Shown: positions 34,707 to 44,991 of the stretch, piece by piece
Layout of the letters: every line of letters starts with the position of its first letter
Position numbering within the stretch: the first letter of the stretch is position 1
Assembly: GCA_027083135.1 (NCBI GenBank)
Contig: JALWQH010000035.1
Span: 1 to 50,882, forward strand
Direction of reading: 5' to 3'
Length of the DNA stretch: 50,882 bases
From: Desulfurococcales archaeon
GTDB lineage: Archaea > Thermoproteota > Thermoprotei_A > Sulfolobales > WAQK01
Made by a program: the position numbers and the translations under genes
The notes under the pieces: model-generated
Told to the model about the DNA's origin: nothing
Seen by the model: only the letters and a program-made list of their open reading frames with translations
Databases searched by the model: none

Positions 34707-35399
34707 GTGCAACCCTATAAGTATCTGCGAGGATCAGGGGGCTTGGAGTACGCGGAGCTTCGTAGAAGGCTTGTTGAAAGGCTTGTTAGGGAAGGCATCA
34801 TAAAGTCGAGGAGCGTTAGGGAGGCATTCCTAAAGGTTCCCAGAGAACTATTCGTACCCGAAGACCTTAGGAGAGCAGCCTACGATGACACCCCCCTACC
34901 CATAGGGTACGGGCAGACCATAAGCGCTCCACACATGGTTGCAATAATGGTTGAGGAGCTTGAGCTTGAAAAGGGGCTCAGAGTACTGGAGATTGGAACA
35001 GGCTCGGGATACCAGGCTGCAATCATGGCTGAGATCACGGGGCCTGAAGGCATAGTCTACACTGTTGAACGGATACCAGGGCTGGCGGAGAAGGCTAGGA
35101 GGAACCTGGAGGCAGCAGGGTATGCTGGGAGAGTGGAGGTAATAGTGGGTGATGGGAGCAAAGGATACCCTGAGGCAGCACCATACGACCGCATAGTGGT
35201 GACAGCGGCTGCACCAAGCATCCCGCCCCCACTAGTAGAGCAGCTTAAGCCTGGCGGAATACTCGTAGCACCGGTGGGGGACAGGTATATGCAGAGGCTT
35301 GTGAAGGCTGTTAAGAAGAGGGATGGAAGCCTGGATGCTAGGAGCGGCGTATACTGCCTCTTCGTCCCCCTGATAGGGGAGTATGGGTGGCCGGGCTAG
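34707..35399 (+). CDS. pcm: protein-L-isoaspartate O-methyltransferase
   Basis: The enzyme repairs isoaspartyl damage in proteins using SAM, important at high temperature. The specific motif [14 protein letters not shown] (about 70-85) precedes the SAM-binding [18 protein letters not shown], and [21 protein letters not shown] follows. At 230 residues it is complete. The GTG start at 34707 lies about 30 bp from the divergent DUF371 start, so a leaderless message is likely. The stop overlaps that of fen by 4 bp (convergent). Confidence 0.95.
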   Translation: MQPYKYLRGSGGLEYAELRRRLVERLVREGIIKSRSVREAFLKVPRELFVPEDLRRAAYDDTPLPIGYGQTISAPHMVAIMVEELELEKGLRVLEIGTGSGYQAAIMAEITGPEGIVYTVERIPGLAEKARRNLEAAGYAGRVEVIVGDGSKGYPEAAPYDRIVVTAAAPSIPPPLVEQLKPGGILVAPVGDRYMQRLVKAVKKRDGSLDARSGVYCLFVPLIGEYGWPG

Positions 35400-36454
35400 C
35401 TGAACCACCTGTCCAGGCCCAGCTGCCTCGTCTCAACATGCTCCCTGTAAGCCTTCTCAAGCCTCGCCAAAGCATTGTTAACCCTCTGCGGGGAGAAGTC
35501 GTGTTCATCTACAAGTATCCTTGCAACAGCCTCCCTGTCAGGCCTCCTCCACTCAACCTTATAGTCGCTTGTAACCGGAGGCTTCAGGAAATACTCGTAG
35601 ATCTCTTCAGGCGGGACGGGGAACTCTCCGCGTGGAATGATTTTAAGCAGCTCCTCAGGCCTCCTACCCTTAACGAACTGTAAAGCCCTCTTAGGCCCAT
35701 ACCCTCTCACACCGTCAGGATTATAATCCGTCCCGACAAGCATACCTATTATTATGAGGTGCTCCCTCCCTATGCCTAGGGCTTCAAGCAGCCTTCCAAG
35801 CTCTATGATCTCGGGCTTAACCTCCACCTCAATGTTTCTCCGGGGAAGCTTCCTCCTACCAGTTATGGAGAGGTTTCTAACCAGGCGTGGAGCGCCGAAG
35901 AGCAGTGAGTCGTAGTCCTGGCTTCCAGCAGCCCATGCGTCACCCCTGGACGCCATGTATGCTGCCTGAGCCTCCCCCTCAGCTGGAGCCTGGATCCACG
36001 GCACACCCATGGCTTCCAGCAGCCTCTTAGCATCCTCGACCATAGGCTCCGTGAGCCTCGAGGACATCTGGGCATACCTCCTAGCCTCCTCCACGAGCCC
36101 CGCCTTCAACGCCTCCTCATACTTCCTCTCAGCCTCCTCCCTGATCTTCTTCCTCCTCTCAATCTCAGCCTGCTTGAGTTCAGGAGGCTTCCCGTCGAAA
36201 ACATAGATAGGCTTAACACCATGCTCCATCATGTTTATAGTCCTGTAGAACAGGCCGCTGAGATGGCTTGTCACCCTCCCCTTAGAATCCATCAGCGGGG
36301 TGCCGTCAGGCTGCCTTATAGATGCTAGGAACTGGTATAAGGCGTTATAAGCATCCACAGCGATCTCCCTCCCCCTAAGCTCCCTTAAATCAACCGTCCT
36401 AACAGCCTCGGAGGGCACTATGTCACGTATATTGACACCCATGACGGCCACCAT
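35396..36454 (-). CDS. fen: flap endonuclease FEN-1
   Basis: FEN-1 removes 5' flaps in Okazaki-fragment maturation and repair. The N-terminal nuclease region has [13 protein letters not shown] and IYVFDGKPP; the internal region has the acidic ligands in [12 protein letters not shown] and [11 protein letters not shown]; the helix-hairpin-helix follows [17 protein letters not shown]. The C-terminal QLGLDRWF is a PCNA-binding (PIP) box. At 352 residues it is full length. ATG 36454 may be replaced by an internal ATG three codons later without changing the fold. It is divergent from the VapBC-like pair. Confidence 0.96.
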   Translation of the reverse strand: MVAVMGVNIRDIVPSEAVRTVDLRELRGREIAVDAYNALYQFLASIRQPDGTPLMDSKGRVTSHLSGLFYRTINMMEHGVKPIYVFDGKPPELKQAEIERRKKIREEAERKYEEALKAGLVEEARRYAQMSSRLTEPMVEDAKRLLEAMGVPWIQAPAEGEAQAAYMASRGDAWAAGSQDYDSLLFGAPRLVRNLSITGRRKLPRRNIEVEVKPEIIELGRLLEALGIGREHLIIIGMLVGTDYNPDGVRGYGPKRALQFVKGRRPEELLKIIPRGEFPVPPEEIYEYFLKPPVTSDYKVEWRRPDREAVARILVDEHDFSPQRVNNALARLEKAYREHVETRQLGLDRWFS

Positions 36455-36547
36455 GATAACTAAGAGTTGTCGAGGAGGATAAAGGTTCCCTCAACCCTAT
36501 GGGAATGCTTGAAAGCCTCTGAGGCAATACTAGCATAGGGGGCAGTC

Positions 36548-36721
36548 TTGCCGGATACTATTCCCATAGAGGTTCCAAGAAGCCTTGTAGAGGAGACGCG
36601 TAGATGCATCTCAATGCTGATGGAGATGAATGGAGCCCTCTCAAGGGAGGAGTACCTATTCCTCCTGGAGATGCTCGGCCTGGATCCAGACATTATTCCG
36701 GAGCCCGGCTGGGAGGTGTGA
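36548..36721 (+). CDS. VapB-like antitoxin
   Basis: TTG 36548 opens 57 codons to TGA 36719, reading PDTIPIEVPRSLVEETRR, then a helix and an acidic end (DPDIIPEPGWEV). The start resembles an AbrB/RHH-type strand-helix. The next gene is a PIN-domain toxin starting only a few bases past this stop, the normal antitoxin-toxin order. I base the call on that arrangement. The family of DNA-binding fold is uncertain, and the start codon is weakly supported. Confidence 0.6.
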   Translation: MPDTIPIEVPRSLVEETRRCISMLMEMNGALSREEYLFLLEMLGLDPDIIPEPGWEV

Positions 36722-36726
36722 GAGCC

Positions 36727-37053
36727 TTGGCCATACTTGACACAGATGTGGCTGTAGAGATGGCTAGGAGGGGGAGAGCAATAGTGGATAATGTGACAGA
36801 GGTGACGGTTGCAGAGTATCCTGCAATCCTCCGCTACAGGCTGTTCAGAGGCAAGGTGTATCTTGCAAGGAGGGTCGACTGGCGGCTGGCAGTGGAGCTT
36901 CAATCAAAGCTGATCCGCCTAGGCAGACCTAAGAAGCTTCAGGAACTCCTAGTGGCAGCCATAGCGATAAACAGGGGTGAGAGGCTCCTGTCAAGGAATA
37001 AGGGGCTTGCAGACATAGTTAAAGTGGCAGGCCTCAAGCTAACAGTAATATGA
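36727..37053 (+). CDS. vapC: VapC-like PIN-domain toxin
   Basis: The PIN fold begins with AILDTDVAVEMARRG (Asp5 of the acidic site); further acidic residues are Glu30 (VTVAEYPAI) and Glu73 (LQELLVAAIAI, where Asp is commoner). The LLSRN motif follows the usual LVTRN pattern. VapC toxins are ribonucleases held in check by a VapB. TTG 36727 has GGAGGTG 8 nt upstream and gives 108 residues; GTG 36718 overlaps the antitoxin stop and is an alternative. Frames opening at 36604 read through the antitoxin gene and are unlikely. Confidence 0.78.
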   Translation: MAILDTDVAVEMARRGRAIVDNVTEVTVAEYPAILRYRLFRGKVYLARRVDWRLAVELQSKLIRLGRPKKLQELLVAAIAINRGERLLSRNKGLADIVKVAGLKLTVI

Positions 37054-37060
37054 CAGGCCA

Positions 37061-37297
37061 TTATGCCTCGGATCTACTGGTCAGGCTGACCTTCCGTAGA
37101 TCCTCCCTCATAGTTGACACTGACACTAGTCCCCGCAGCTCAAGGGTCATGAGGGCCTTCAGGAAATCAGAGTAGGATACATCATGCTCCGAGCGTATAG
37201 CTTCAAACAGATCTGTATCCTTAGCTGTCCCCCCACGCCTCTCCAAAGCCTCTATTATCAGCGCGTGGAGAGGCCTAGACCTCCATGTAAGACTCAA
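37061..37297 (-). CDS. small winged-helix-like protein
   Basis: The 78-residue protein has the pattern of a winged helix: a first helix (LHALIIEALERRGG), a second (KDTDLFEAIRSE), a recognition-like helix (SYSDFLKALMTLELRGLV) and a wing strand (SVSTMREDLRKVSL). Similar small archaeal proteins are common, without assigned function. It may bind DNA or RNA. It lies 39 bp after the EMAP-domain gene on the same strand, so co-transcription is likely. Its stop is 7 bp from the convergent vapC stop. Confidence 0.7.
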   Translation of the reverse strand: MSLTWRSRPLHALIIEALERRGGTAKDTDLFEAIRSEHDVSYSDFLKALMTLELRGLVSVSTMREDLRKVSLTSRSEA

Positions 37298-37336
37298 GGC
37301 AGCAACACCTGCTGGGAAGTATTAGTGAGGGGTGTA

Positions 37337-38035
37337 TTAACGCTTACCCGCAGCTATCCTCATAACCTCCGCCCTAACACCCGACCCTATGAGGCCTAGG
37401 GGGACCCGCCTCCCCTTAAACCCGCCTCCAGGCAGAGGAGCACTGCCTGCGAACATGGCTTCACTCACAATGCCTCCAAACATCACGGGCGGGAGGATGG
37501 CGGCTCCCCTAACCTCACCCACCCTTACTCCAGGAATATTGGTCACAATGGTGAGAACAGCTCTGCCCGTCGACGCCCTGGTCACCGTGAGGCCTGGGAG
37601 GCCTGGATGCCGATAAGCCCTGGTAACCTCGACTCCTATCACGTCGACAGCGTGTTCAGGCACATTATCGTCGCCCAGCATAAGCCTGCCTCTAAGGCCG
37701 AGGATCATCCATAAAGCATATTTTATCTCAGCCAGCCTCAGCCTCTGCTTGGAGCTTAGCTTAGCCTGATTCAGCCCTGAAGCCCCGCCTAGAAGCTTAT
37801 CTTTAAGCCGCTCAGCATCCTGTTCAAGCACCCTGTACTCATCCATCTCCAGGATCATCCTGGCTGGCAGGAAGCTGTACTTCACTCTCAGCAGGCTGCT
37901 CCTCATGGATCTAAGTATGCCTAGACATCCAGACTTATCTATAGGGTAGGGGAGAATCCACCCTCTAATAGCCTCCTCAAGCCTCCTCAAAGCATCCTCC
38001 GCTAACAATATTCTATAATCCTTCGAAGTATCCAT
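37337..38035 (-). CDS. tRNA-binding (EMAP/Myf-like) domain protein
   Basis: The N-terminal half is helical (to about residue 120). The C-terminal half is an OB fold of the EMAP II/Arc1p type: DVIGVEVTRAYRHPG, LTVTRASTGRAVLTIVTNIPGVRVGEVRGAAILPPVMFGGIVSEAMFAGSA. This matches the C-terminal tRNA-binding domain attached to methionyl-tRNA synthetase in other organisms. In archaea such proteins are thought to aid aminoacylation or act as structure-specific tRNA binders. ATG 38035 is 68 bp downstream of cdc48 on the same strand. The enzyme partner is not in this window. Confidence 0.75.
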   Translation of the reverse strand: MDTSKDYRILLAEDALRRLEEAIRGWILPYPIDKSGCLGILRSMRSSLLRVKYSFLPARMILEMDEYRVLEQDAERLKDKLLGGASGLNQAKLSSKQRLRLAEIKYALWMILGLRGRLMLGDDNVPEHAVDVIGVEVTRAYRHPGLPGLTVTRASTGRAVLTIVTNIPGVRVGEVRGAAILPPVMFGGIVSEAMFAGSAPLPGGGFKGRRVPLGLIGSGVRAEVMRIAAGKR

Positions 38036-38103
38036 TCCTGCAGGCCCATGCTAACTAGGATCCCCAGAGGTATAAAGACCCGGGGTTTAAGGGCGGAGGC
38101 GGT

Positions 38104-40308
<2,205 letters not shown>

Positions 40309-40384
40309 TCAACTACTATTATCCCGGGTAGGCGTAGAATCGGGGTGGGGTAATAAACTGCTTGGTACGGATTAATGTATCCTG

Positions 40385-40660
40385 CTAGTAGCTGAGCCTG
40401 TGAACAGACTCCACCTCGAACTCCTCTACCCCCTCAATACCTGAGAGTATCTCCTCTATTCTACTCGTGCCTCCCTCAGTCTCCTCGGGCATCACTATGT
40501 ATAGTCTAAGCGCGTTCAGCCCGAATGCTATTGGCTCCACGCTCTTCCTGGCAAGCTCGTATCCCTTAGGCAGGCTCTCAGCAATAGTCTCGGCAAGCTT
40601 GTCGAGATCAATATCTATGCTGCTCGGATACACCTTGACAACCACGAGCACATTCGCCAT
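40385..40660 (-). CDS. ef1b: translation elongation factor 1 beta
   Basis: EF-1 beta is the nucleotide exchange factor of EF-1 alpha. The 91-residue protein has the ferredoxin-like pattern MANVLVVVKVYPSSIDIDL and the exchange-loop region SVEPIAFGLNALRLYIVMPE, matching the archaeal family in size and order. It lies 10 bp after the zinc-ribbon gene on the same strand and upstream of cdc48. This zinc-ribbon/EF-1 beta pairing is a known archaeal gene neighbourhood. Confidence 0.95.
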   Translation of the reverse strand: MANVLVVVKVYPSSIDIDLDKLAETIAESLPKGYELARKSVEPIAFGLNALRLYIVMPEETEGGTSRIEEILSGIEGVEEFEVESVHRLSY

Positions 40661-40670
40661 TCACACCACC

Positions 40671-40871
40671 TCACGGGCCCTCAAACCCGCATTTAGGGCA
40701 CTTGTAAGACACACCTAGCTTTCTGCAACGATAGCATCTCCAGATCAATACTTCACCGCATCTGGGGCAATAGAAGCTCACAGCCTTCTCCCTAGGATGA
40801 ATAGGCCTGCCACAGCTGCTGCACACAGGCATCTCAGCTTGATCATAGACGCTCAGCTGCTTCTCAGCCAC
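40671..40871 (-). CDS. zinc-ribbon protein linked to EF-1 beta
   Basis: Two zinc knuckle modules are visible: CSSCG with CPRCG, and CYRC with CPKCG, eight cysteines in 66 residues. It is a small archaeal zinc-ribbon protein that typically precedes EF-1 beta and probably binds RNA or the ribosome. ATG 40871 gives 66 residues; an ATG before MPVCSSCG would shorten it by 13. No other domain is present. It is not the missing zinc ribbon of the NOB1-like protein, because its double-knuckle pattern belongs to a different family. Confidence 0.85.
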   Translation of the reverse strand: MAEKQLSVYDQAEMPVCSSCGRPIHPREKAVSFYCPRCGEVLIWRCYRCRKLGVSYKCPKCGFEGP

Positions 40872-41051
40872 GGCTTAACACCCTACCAGCACAGCCCTAC
40901 ACGTGCCGAGCAATATTAAGTATTCCGTCCCCTCCCCTCAGCCTCCCCGCAGAGAATACTGCTTGACGCGGAGCCCTCCATGCCTCTCGCCTCCTAGATG
41001 CGGCTTAATAGGGAGGATGCTAGAAGTTGACGCTGACTCCCAGCAGCCTGG

Positions 41052-41417
41052 GTGGAAGCCTTGCATAAGCAGGTGATAGTGATACGCGTCGACCTCGGCA
41101 TGAGTAGGGGTAAGATGGTTGTCCAGGGAGCCCATGCATCGGTTTCAGCCGTGATGGAGGCTATGGGGAGGGAGGATTGGAGGAGGTGGCTTGACTCATG
41201 GTTCGAGGAGGGGCAGAAGAAGATCGCTGTTAGAGTGGGCTCCGAGGAGGAGCTCAGGCAGATCTACCTTGAAGCCAGGGATGCAGGGCTGCCCTCAGCC
41301 CTGATAAGGGATGCTGGGCTGACGGAACTCCCCCCAGGCACAGCCACAGCCGTGGCCGTAGGCCCCGCCCCAGAAGACATGATTGACCCTATAACAAGGA
41401 GGCTTAAGCTGCTATGA
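41052..41417 (+). CDS. pth2: peptidyl-tRNA hydrolase, Pth2 type
   Basis: Pth2 releases peptides stuck on tRNA. The conserved N-terminal strand-loop VIVIRVDLGMSRGKMVVQGAH holds the catalytic Lys and Gln/His region, followed by QKKIAVRVGSEEEL and ALIRDAGLTELPPGTATAVAVGP, all diagnostic. The length is 121 residues. GTG 41052 starts the gene, and the stop overlaps truD by 4 bp (ATGA), so the two are translationally coupled. The 180-bp gap upstream, towards the divergent zinc-ribbon gene, should hold both promoters. Confidence 0.95.
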   Translation: MEALHKQVIVIRVDLGMSRGKMVVQGAHASVSAVMEAMGREDWRRWLDSWFEEGQKKIAVRVGSEEELRQIYLEARDAGLPSALIRDAGLTELPPGTATAVAVGPAPEDMIDPITRRLKLL

Positions 41418-42646
41418 GGCCTCCCCCCATAGACCTTGAGCTCGGATTAGAAGTATATGTGACAAGCACGCCTCCCCTGGAGGCAAGGCTAGCCAACAGA
41501 CCTTCATCCCTAATAGTCGAGGAGATCCCCCCCAAGGATCTCGAAGTTAAGGGGGAGGGCAAGTACGCCATATACCTGTTGGAGAAGAGGATGATGACTA
41601 CCACTAGGGCTGTAGCCAAGGCTGCCAGGATCCTCGGCGTCCCCCGAGGCATCGTAGGCTACGCTGGGCTCAAGGATAAGGATGCTGTTACAAGGCAGCT
41701 TATAAGCGTCCCAGTAAGGCTTACGGGAAGACTGGTGGAGAATGCCGGGGAGAACGGCTTGAAGCTGAAGTTCCTAGGATTCTCGGATAAGCCTCTTAGA
41801 AGAGGAATGCTTGAGGGAAACAGGTTTAAGCTGAGGCTAACCACACCCAGCCCGAGCAAAGCCTGCATGGCTTTCGAGGAACTCCGAGCAATAGGCGGAA
41901 TACCCGGATACTACGGGTACCAGAGATTCGGCACTAGGAGGCCTAACACGCATAAAGTAGGAATGATGATTCACAGGAGGATGTGGATGAACGCTGTGCA
42001 GGAGATAGCAGGCCACCCCTACCCACATGAGGATGAGAGGAGCAGGGAGGCGCGCAGGCTCTTCGACAAAGGATTGTACGGAGAGGCGTTGAAGAAGTAT
42101 CCGAGGAGCCTCACATATGAGAGAATCATCGCACGCCTAGCAGCCAAGGGTAGAAGCCCTATCCAGATGCTCAGAGCCCTGCCTAGAAGGCTGCTTGAAT
42201 TCTTCCTTGAAGCATATGCCTCATACCTGTATAATAGGATACTGTCCCGCAAGCTCCTTGAAACAGGAGGGGATCCTGCAGCAACGATCAGCGGCGAGGC
42301 CCCTGAAACCTGCAGCAGGGGGGATGTGGCGAGAGGGGCTTGCCGACCATTCCTGCCAGTCCCAGGCTACAGGCTCAGCAGGCTGGGCGTGAAGGGAAGG
42401 GTAAGAGAGATTGTGAGGGAAGTGCTGGCAGAGGAGGAGGCTGAGCCCAGCCGCTTCAAGGTGGAGGAGCTTGGCATCAGGGTTAAAGCCTATTGGAGGA
42501 GATCATTCGCCCCCTTCATCGAAGAGGCCCTGTGCATTGAAGGGGAGGGTGAAGCCACCCTCAGCTTCGCGTTGCCGGGAGGGATGTATGCAAGCATAGT
42601 TGTCAGAGAGATCGCTAAGAAGGATCCTCTTAGAATAGGCTTCTAG
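41414..42646 (+). CDS. truD: tRNA pseudouridine synthase TruD
   Basis: TruD makes pseudouridine 13 in tRNA. The catalytic loop GYAGLKDKDAVTRQ carries the nucleophilic Asp, FLGFSDKPLRRGMLEGNRF follows, and GIPGYYGYQRFGTRRPNTHKVG marks the family; the TRUD insertion domain lies between. At 410 residues it is full length. It overlaps pth2 by 4 bp and ends 16 bp before the convergent NusA-like gene, so transcription of the two strands meets here. Confidence 0.95.
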   Translation: MRPPPIDLELGLEVYVTSTPPLEARLANRPSSLIVEEIPPKDLEVKGEGKYAIYLLEKRMMTTTRAVAKAARILGVPRGIVGYAGLKDKDAVTRQLISVPVRLTGRLVENAGENGLKLKFLGFSDKPLRRGMLEGNRFKLRLTTPSPSKACMAFEELRAIGGIPGYYGYQRFGTRRPNTHKVGMMIHRRMWMNAVQEIAGHPYPHEDERSREARRLFDKGLYGEALKKYPRSLTYERIIARLAAKGRSPIQMLRALPRRLLEFFLEAYASYLYNRILSRKLLETGGDPAATISGEAPETCSRGDVARGACRPFLPVPGYRLSRLGVKGRVREIVREVLAEEEAEPSRFKVEELGIRVKAYWRRSFAPFIEEALCIEGEGEATLSFALPGGMYASIVVREIAKKDPLRIGF

Positions 42647-42661
42647 CCTACAGCCCCCGGT

Positions 42662-43159
42662 TTACTCAGCCTTTATTCTAACAGGGATCTTGAGTATCTG
42701 GGATAATATGTTCTCAATGGTCTCAGCAGGGGCTGGCAGGTGCTTAAGCTCGTAGCGTGGCACCCTGACAGTATACCTTGTAGACCCGTCGGGCAGCCAT
42801 AGGGTGTTTATGCCTGAAACCCTCGCCGGGTAGAGTATCTGGCCCACCATTGTCTTAGCATCACCCTGGCTGGTCACAACCTTAACCTTCTTTCCGAGAA
42901 GCTCGCCGAGCCTCCTCGCCAGACGCATAACCTGGTAGGGGCTCACACCCCCCGCCTCCAACACCACTACAACCATGTCGTCGGCAAAGTATGATTTCAC
43001 ATACCTGGTCTTCTTAAGCCACTTGAACTCAGAGTCATTCTCCTCAGCCTCTATAAGGGCCCTCATAACGCCTACCTCCTCCCTGCCAACCTTGCCTGAG
43101 TCGACTAGGCTCTGACACCGGGGGCAGAGCACACCGCTCTTAACGCACACGTAGTCCAA
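42662..43159 (-). CDS. nusA: NusA-like KH-domain transcription factor
   Basis: The N-terminal Cys motif (CVKSGVLCPRCQSLV) is a small zinc-ribbon-like element. The rest has two KH-like units (DMVVVVLEAGGVSPYQVMRLARR with GKKVKVVT, and TLWLPDGSTRYTVRVPRYELKHL). This arrangement matches the crenarchaeal NusA-like protein thought to bind RNA in transcription or translation. The 165-residue size fits. ATG 43159 starts it; TATA-like ATTTTAG lies about 50-75 bp upstream. Confidence 0.8.
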   Translation of the reverse strand: MDYVCVKSGVLCPRCQSLVDSGKVGREEVGVMRALIEAEENDSEFKWLKKTRYVKSYFADDMVVVVLEAGGVSPYQVMRLARRLGELLGKKVKVVTSQGDAKTMVGQILYPARVSGINTLWLPDGSTRYTVRVPRYELKHLPAPAETIENILSQILKIPVRIKAE

Positions 43160-43304
43160 GGGGATCTTAACCGTGACCCTTCACCTCATCACTCCTCTAC
43201 CCTTAACCCTACTGGCCTGTTAGGTATGCTCCCTAAAATTTTAATCCATAGGCCTGGCCCGCTAGGCGGCAACCACTAATAGGCTCGGAGCAGATAGGAG
43301 ACAA

Positions 43305-43369
43305 GGCGGGCTGTGAAGAGGAATCCGGGATCCGAACCTACATGTGGAGAACCATGCTGCGAGCCCGCC
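43305..43369. other. 65-nt element closed by an 8-bp perfect stem
   Basis: GGCGGGCT (43305-43312) and AGCCCGCC (43362-43369) are exact complements enclosing 49 nt that can form inner hairpins, for example around CATGTGGAGAACCATG (43341-43356). The acceptor-like stem recalls tRNA, but no T-loop TTCGA or D-arm is found on either strand. It lies in the gap between the NusA-like gene and the next plus-strand gene and may be an untranslated leader structure or a small RNA. Confidence 0.35.
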
Positions 43370-43426
43370 TTCCAGCCAGAACACATATTATTCACCCCGT
43401 ATCACCCCTCTGCCCGGCGGTGCTTA

Positions 43427-43744
43427 ATGGCTAAGGCTAGGAAAATAATACTCGTGTCAGCGACCCATCACCCACTCCACAAGATATGGGTCCAGGTGGC
43501 TGAGAAGACTGCTGAGGAGCTTGGAGTAGAGTTTGAGACGAGGATGGAGGATTATGTGCTTCTCACGGAGCATGGAGCCACAGATGATCTCGGAATGACC
43601 TGGTTACCCCAGATCCTAGTAGAACTAGACGACGGCACAATAAAACCCGTGCTCACAGAGATGCCTCTAGGAGAAGACTACAAGGCTGATCCAAGCAGAG
43701 CAGTAGAGGTTTTGAAGAAGAATATAAGGGAGCTTGAAGCATAA
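43427..43744 (+). CDS. unknown conserved-looking protein with HHPLHK motif
   Basis: The protein is 105 residues from ATG 43427, a start supported by TATA-like ACATATTATT near 43381 and by the clean first strand KARKIILVSATHHPLHKIW. A frame open from 43313 would add a Cys/Pro-rich, low-quality N-terminus that coincides with the stem element, so I reject it. The sequence alternates strands and helices like a small alpha/beta (thioredoxin- or Rossmann-like) domain; a second block is GATDDLGMTWLPQILVELDDG. I do not recognise the family. It precedes the lysine methyltransferase by 68 bp. Confidence 0.72.
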   Translation: MAKARKIILVSATHHPLHKIWVQVAEKTAEELGVEFETRMEDYVLLTEHGATDDLGMTWLPQILVELDDGTIKPVLTEMPLGEDYKADPSRAVEVLKKNIRELEA

Positions 43745-43812
43745 GGGCCTCCACACCCTCCCCTAGGAGAGACCCTAATTAAGCTTAGAGAAGCATTGGA
43801 GGGTGAGGAGGC

Positions 43813-44286
43813 ATGCCATCCTACCCTGTAGTACCCTATGTTCCTACACCTCTGCCTGTTGCAAGGAAGATGCTGGAGCTGGCTAAGGCTGGGCCTGGAG
43901 ACGTATTATACGACCTCGGCTCAGGGGACGGGAGAATAGTTGTAATGGCTGTCAAGGAGTTCGGAGTAACCAAGGCTTACGGCATTGAGCTTAGACACGA
44001 CCTCGTCGAAGAGGCTAGGAGAAAGATACGCGGGGAGGGCGTTGAGGGGAGAGCCGAGATCATAGAGGCAGACATGTTTAACACCGGTATAAGGGATGCA
44101 ACCATAGTCACACTTTTCCTCCTAACCAGCGTGAATAGGAGGCTTAAGCCTAAGCTTGAAGCCGAGCTTAGAAGCGGGGCCCGCGTAGTCTCACATGAGT
44201 TCCAGATCCCTGGATGGGAGCCCCTCATAACAGCTAATATTTATGAAGGCATGATACCCCACTCAATCTACCTCTATGTGAGGTAG
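43813..44286 (+). CDS. protein lysine methyltransferase, aKMT-like
   Basis: This small class I SAM methyltransferase resembles Sulfolobus aKMT, which methylates many lysines on chromatin and other proteins. Seen: VPYVPTPLPVARKML at the N-terminus, the SAM motif VLYDLGSGDGRIVV, FLLTSVNRRLKPKLEAELRSG and the VSHEFQIPGWEP C-terminal block, in the same order and size (157 residues). GGAGGGTGAGGAGG lies just upstream of ATG 43813. The next gene, a LysE-family exporter, follows after 7 bp. Confidence 0.9.
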   Translation: MPSYPVVPYVPTPLPVARKMLELAKAGPGDVLYDLGSGDGRIVVMAVKEFGVTKAYGIELRHDLVEEARRKIRGEGVEGRAEIIEADMFNTGIRDATIVTLFLLTSVNRRLKPKLEAELRSGARVVSHEFQIPGWEPLITANIYEGMIPHSIYLYVR

Positions 44287-44293
44287 CATCACT

Positions 44294-44941
44294 GTGCCAA
44301 GCATCCTGGGACTGGTTGCAGCAACCCTTATGATATCGCCTAGCGGGGCATTGTCCCCAGGCCCGCTGAGCACAAGCGCCGTCATCCTGGGCGCTGAGGG
44401 GAGGGGGGCTAGGGAGGGGGCTGTCATGAGCCTCGGCCACATGGCCTTCGAGCTCCCCTACGTCTACCTTCTCACAAGATCCGCGGGCCTCATCTCCTCA
44501 TCCATGCGTGCAAGGGAGATCATGACTGCTGCTTCAGCCGCATTCATAGTCTTCTTCGCCTACCTTGCCCTCAGAGATGCTTTCAGGGGAGCTAAGCCTG
44601 GAGGAGGGGGGCGGACCCCCCTCTACGGATCCTTCGCCACGGGCCTAATGCTCACAGGCCTTAACCCATTCTTCCTGGCATGGTGGCCTAGCGTAGCTAT
44701 GCCAATAATAGAGGAGGCGGCTGCTCTAGGCGTGCTGGGCTTCGCAGTAATGTACGCGTCCCACGTATGGTATGATGTAGCATGGCTAAGCCTCCTATCC
44801 TATGCTGGGAGGAGGGGTGGAGAAGCCGTAGGGGGGAGAGCCTACAGCCTGATGCTAGTATTATTTGCAGCAATGCTTCTGCTCTTCGGGGCAGACATGG
44901 TGCTCAGGGTTTTCAGGGGAGTGTCGCTGCTCCCATTCTAG
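44294..44941 (+). CDS. LysE/RhtB-family translocator
   Basis: A 215-residue membrane protein with about six transmembrane helices. The N-terminal SPSGALSPGPLSTSAVILGAEGRG resembles the family signature of LysE and RhtB exporters (PGPxxxxxxxxGxxxG), and the TGLNPFFLAWWPS segment matches the second conserved part. Family members export amino acids such as lysine, homoserine or threonine; the substrate is not predictable here. The start is GTG 44294. It is probably co-transcribed with the methyltransferase. Confidence 0.82.
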   Translation: MPSILGLVAATLMISPSGALSPGPLSTSAVILGAEGRGAREGAVMSLGHMAFELPYVYLLTRSAGLISSSMRAREIMTAASAAFIVFFAYLALRDAFRGAKPGGGGRTPLYGSFATGLMLTGLNPFFLAWWPSVAMPIIEEAAALGVLGFAVMYASHVWYDVAWLSLLSYAGRRGGEAVGGRAYSLMLVLFAAMLLLFGADMVLRVFRGVSLLPF

Positions 44942-44991
44942 CATGAGGGTTTTTTAGGAGCGGGGCATTGCTGCTCATCTAAGCGTGAACC

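Noticed and set aside
36727-37053. Degenerate VapC active site (Asn in LLSRN)
   Set aside because: Asn is usual in this VapC position (TRN motif), and the other acidic residues (Asp5, Glu30, Glu73) are present.
40671-40871. Separated zinc ribbon of NOB1
   Set aside because: Two four-Cys knuckles and the EF-1 beta neighbourhood fit a different small archaeal zinc-ribbon family.
43305-43369. tRNA gene suggested by the GGCGGGC/GCCCGCC stem
   Set aside because: Neither strand shows a T-loop TTCGA with stem, a D-arm or an anticodon arm in the right places.
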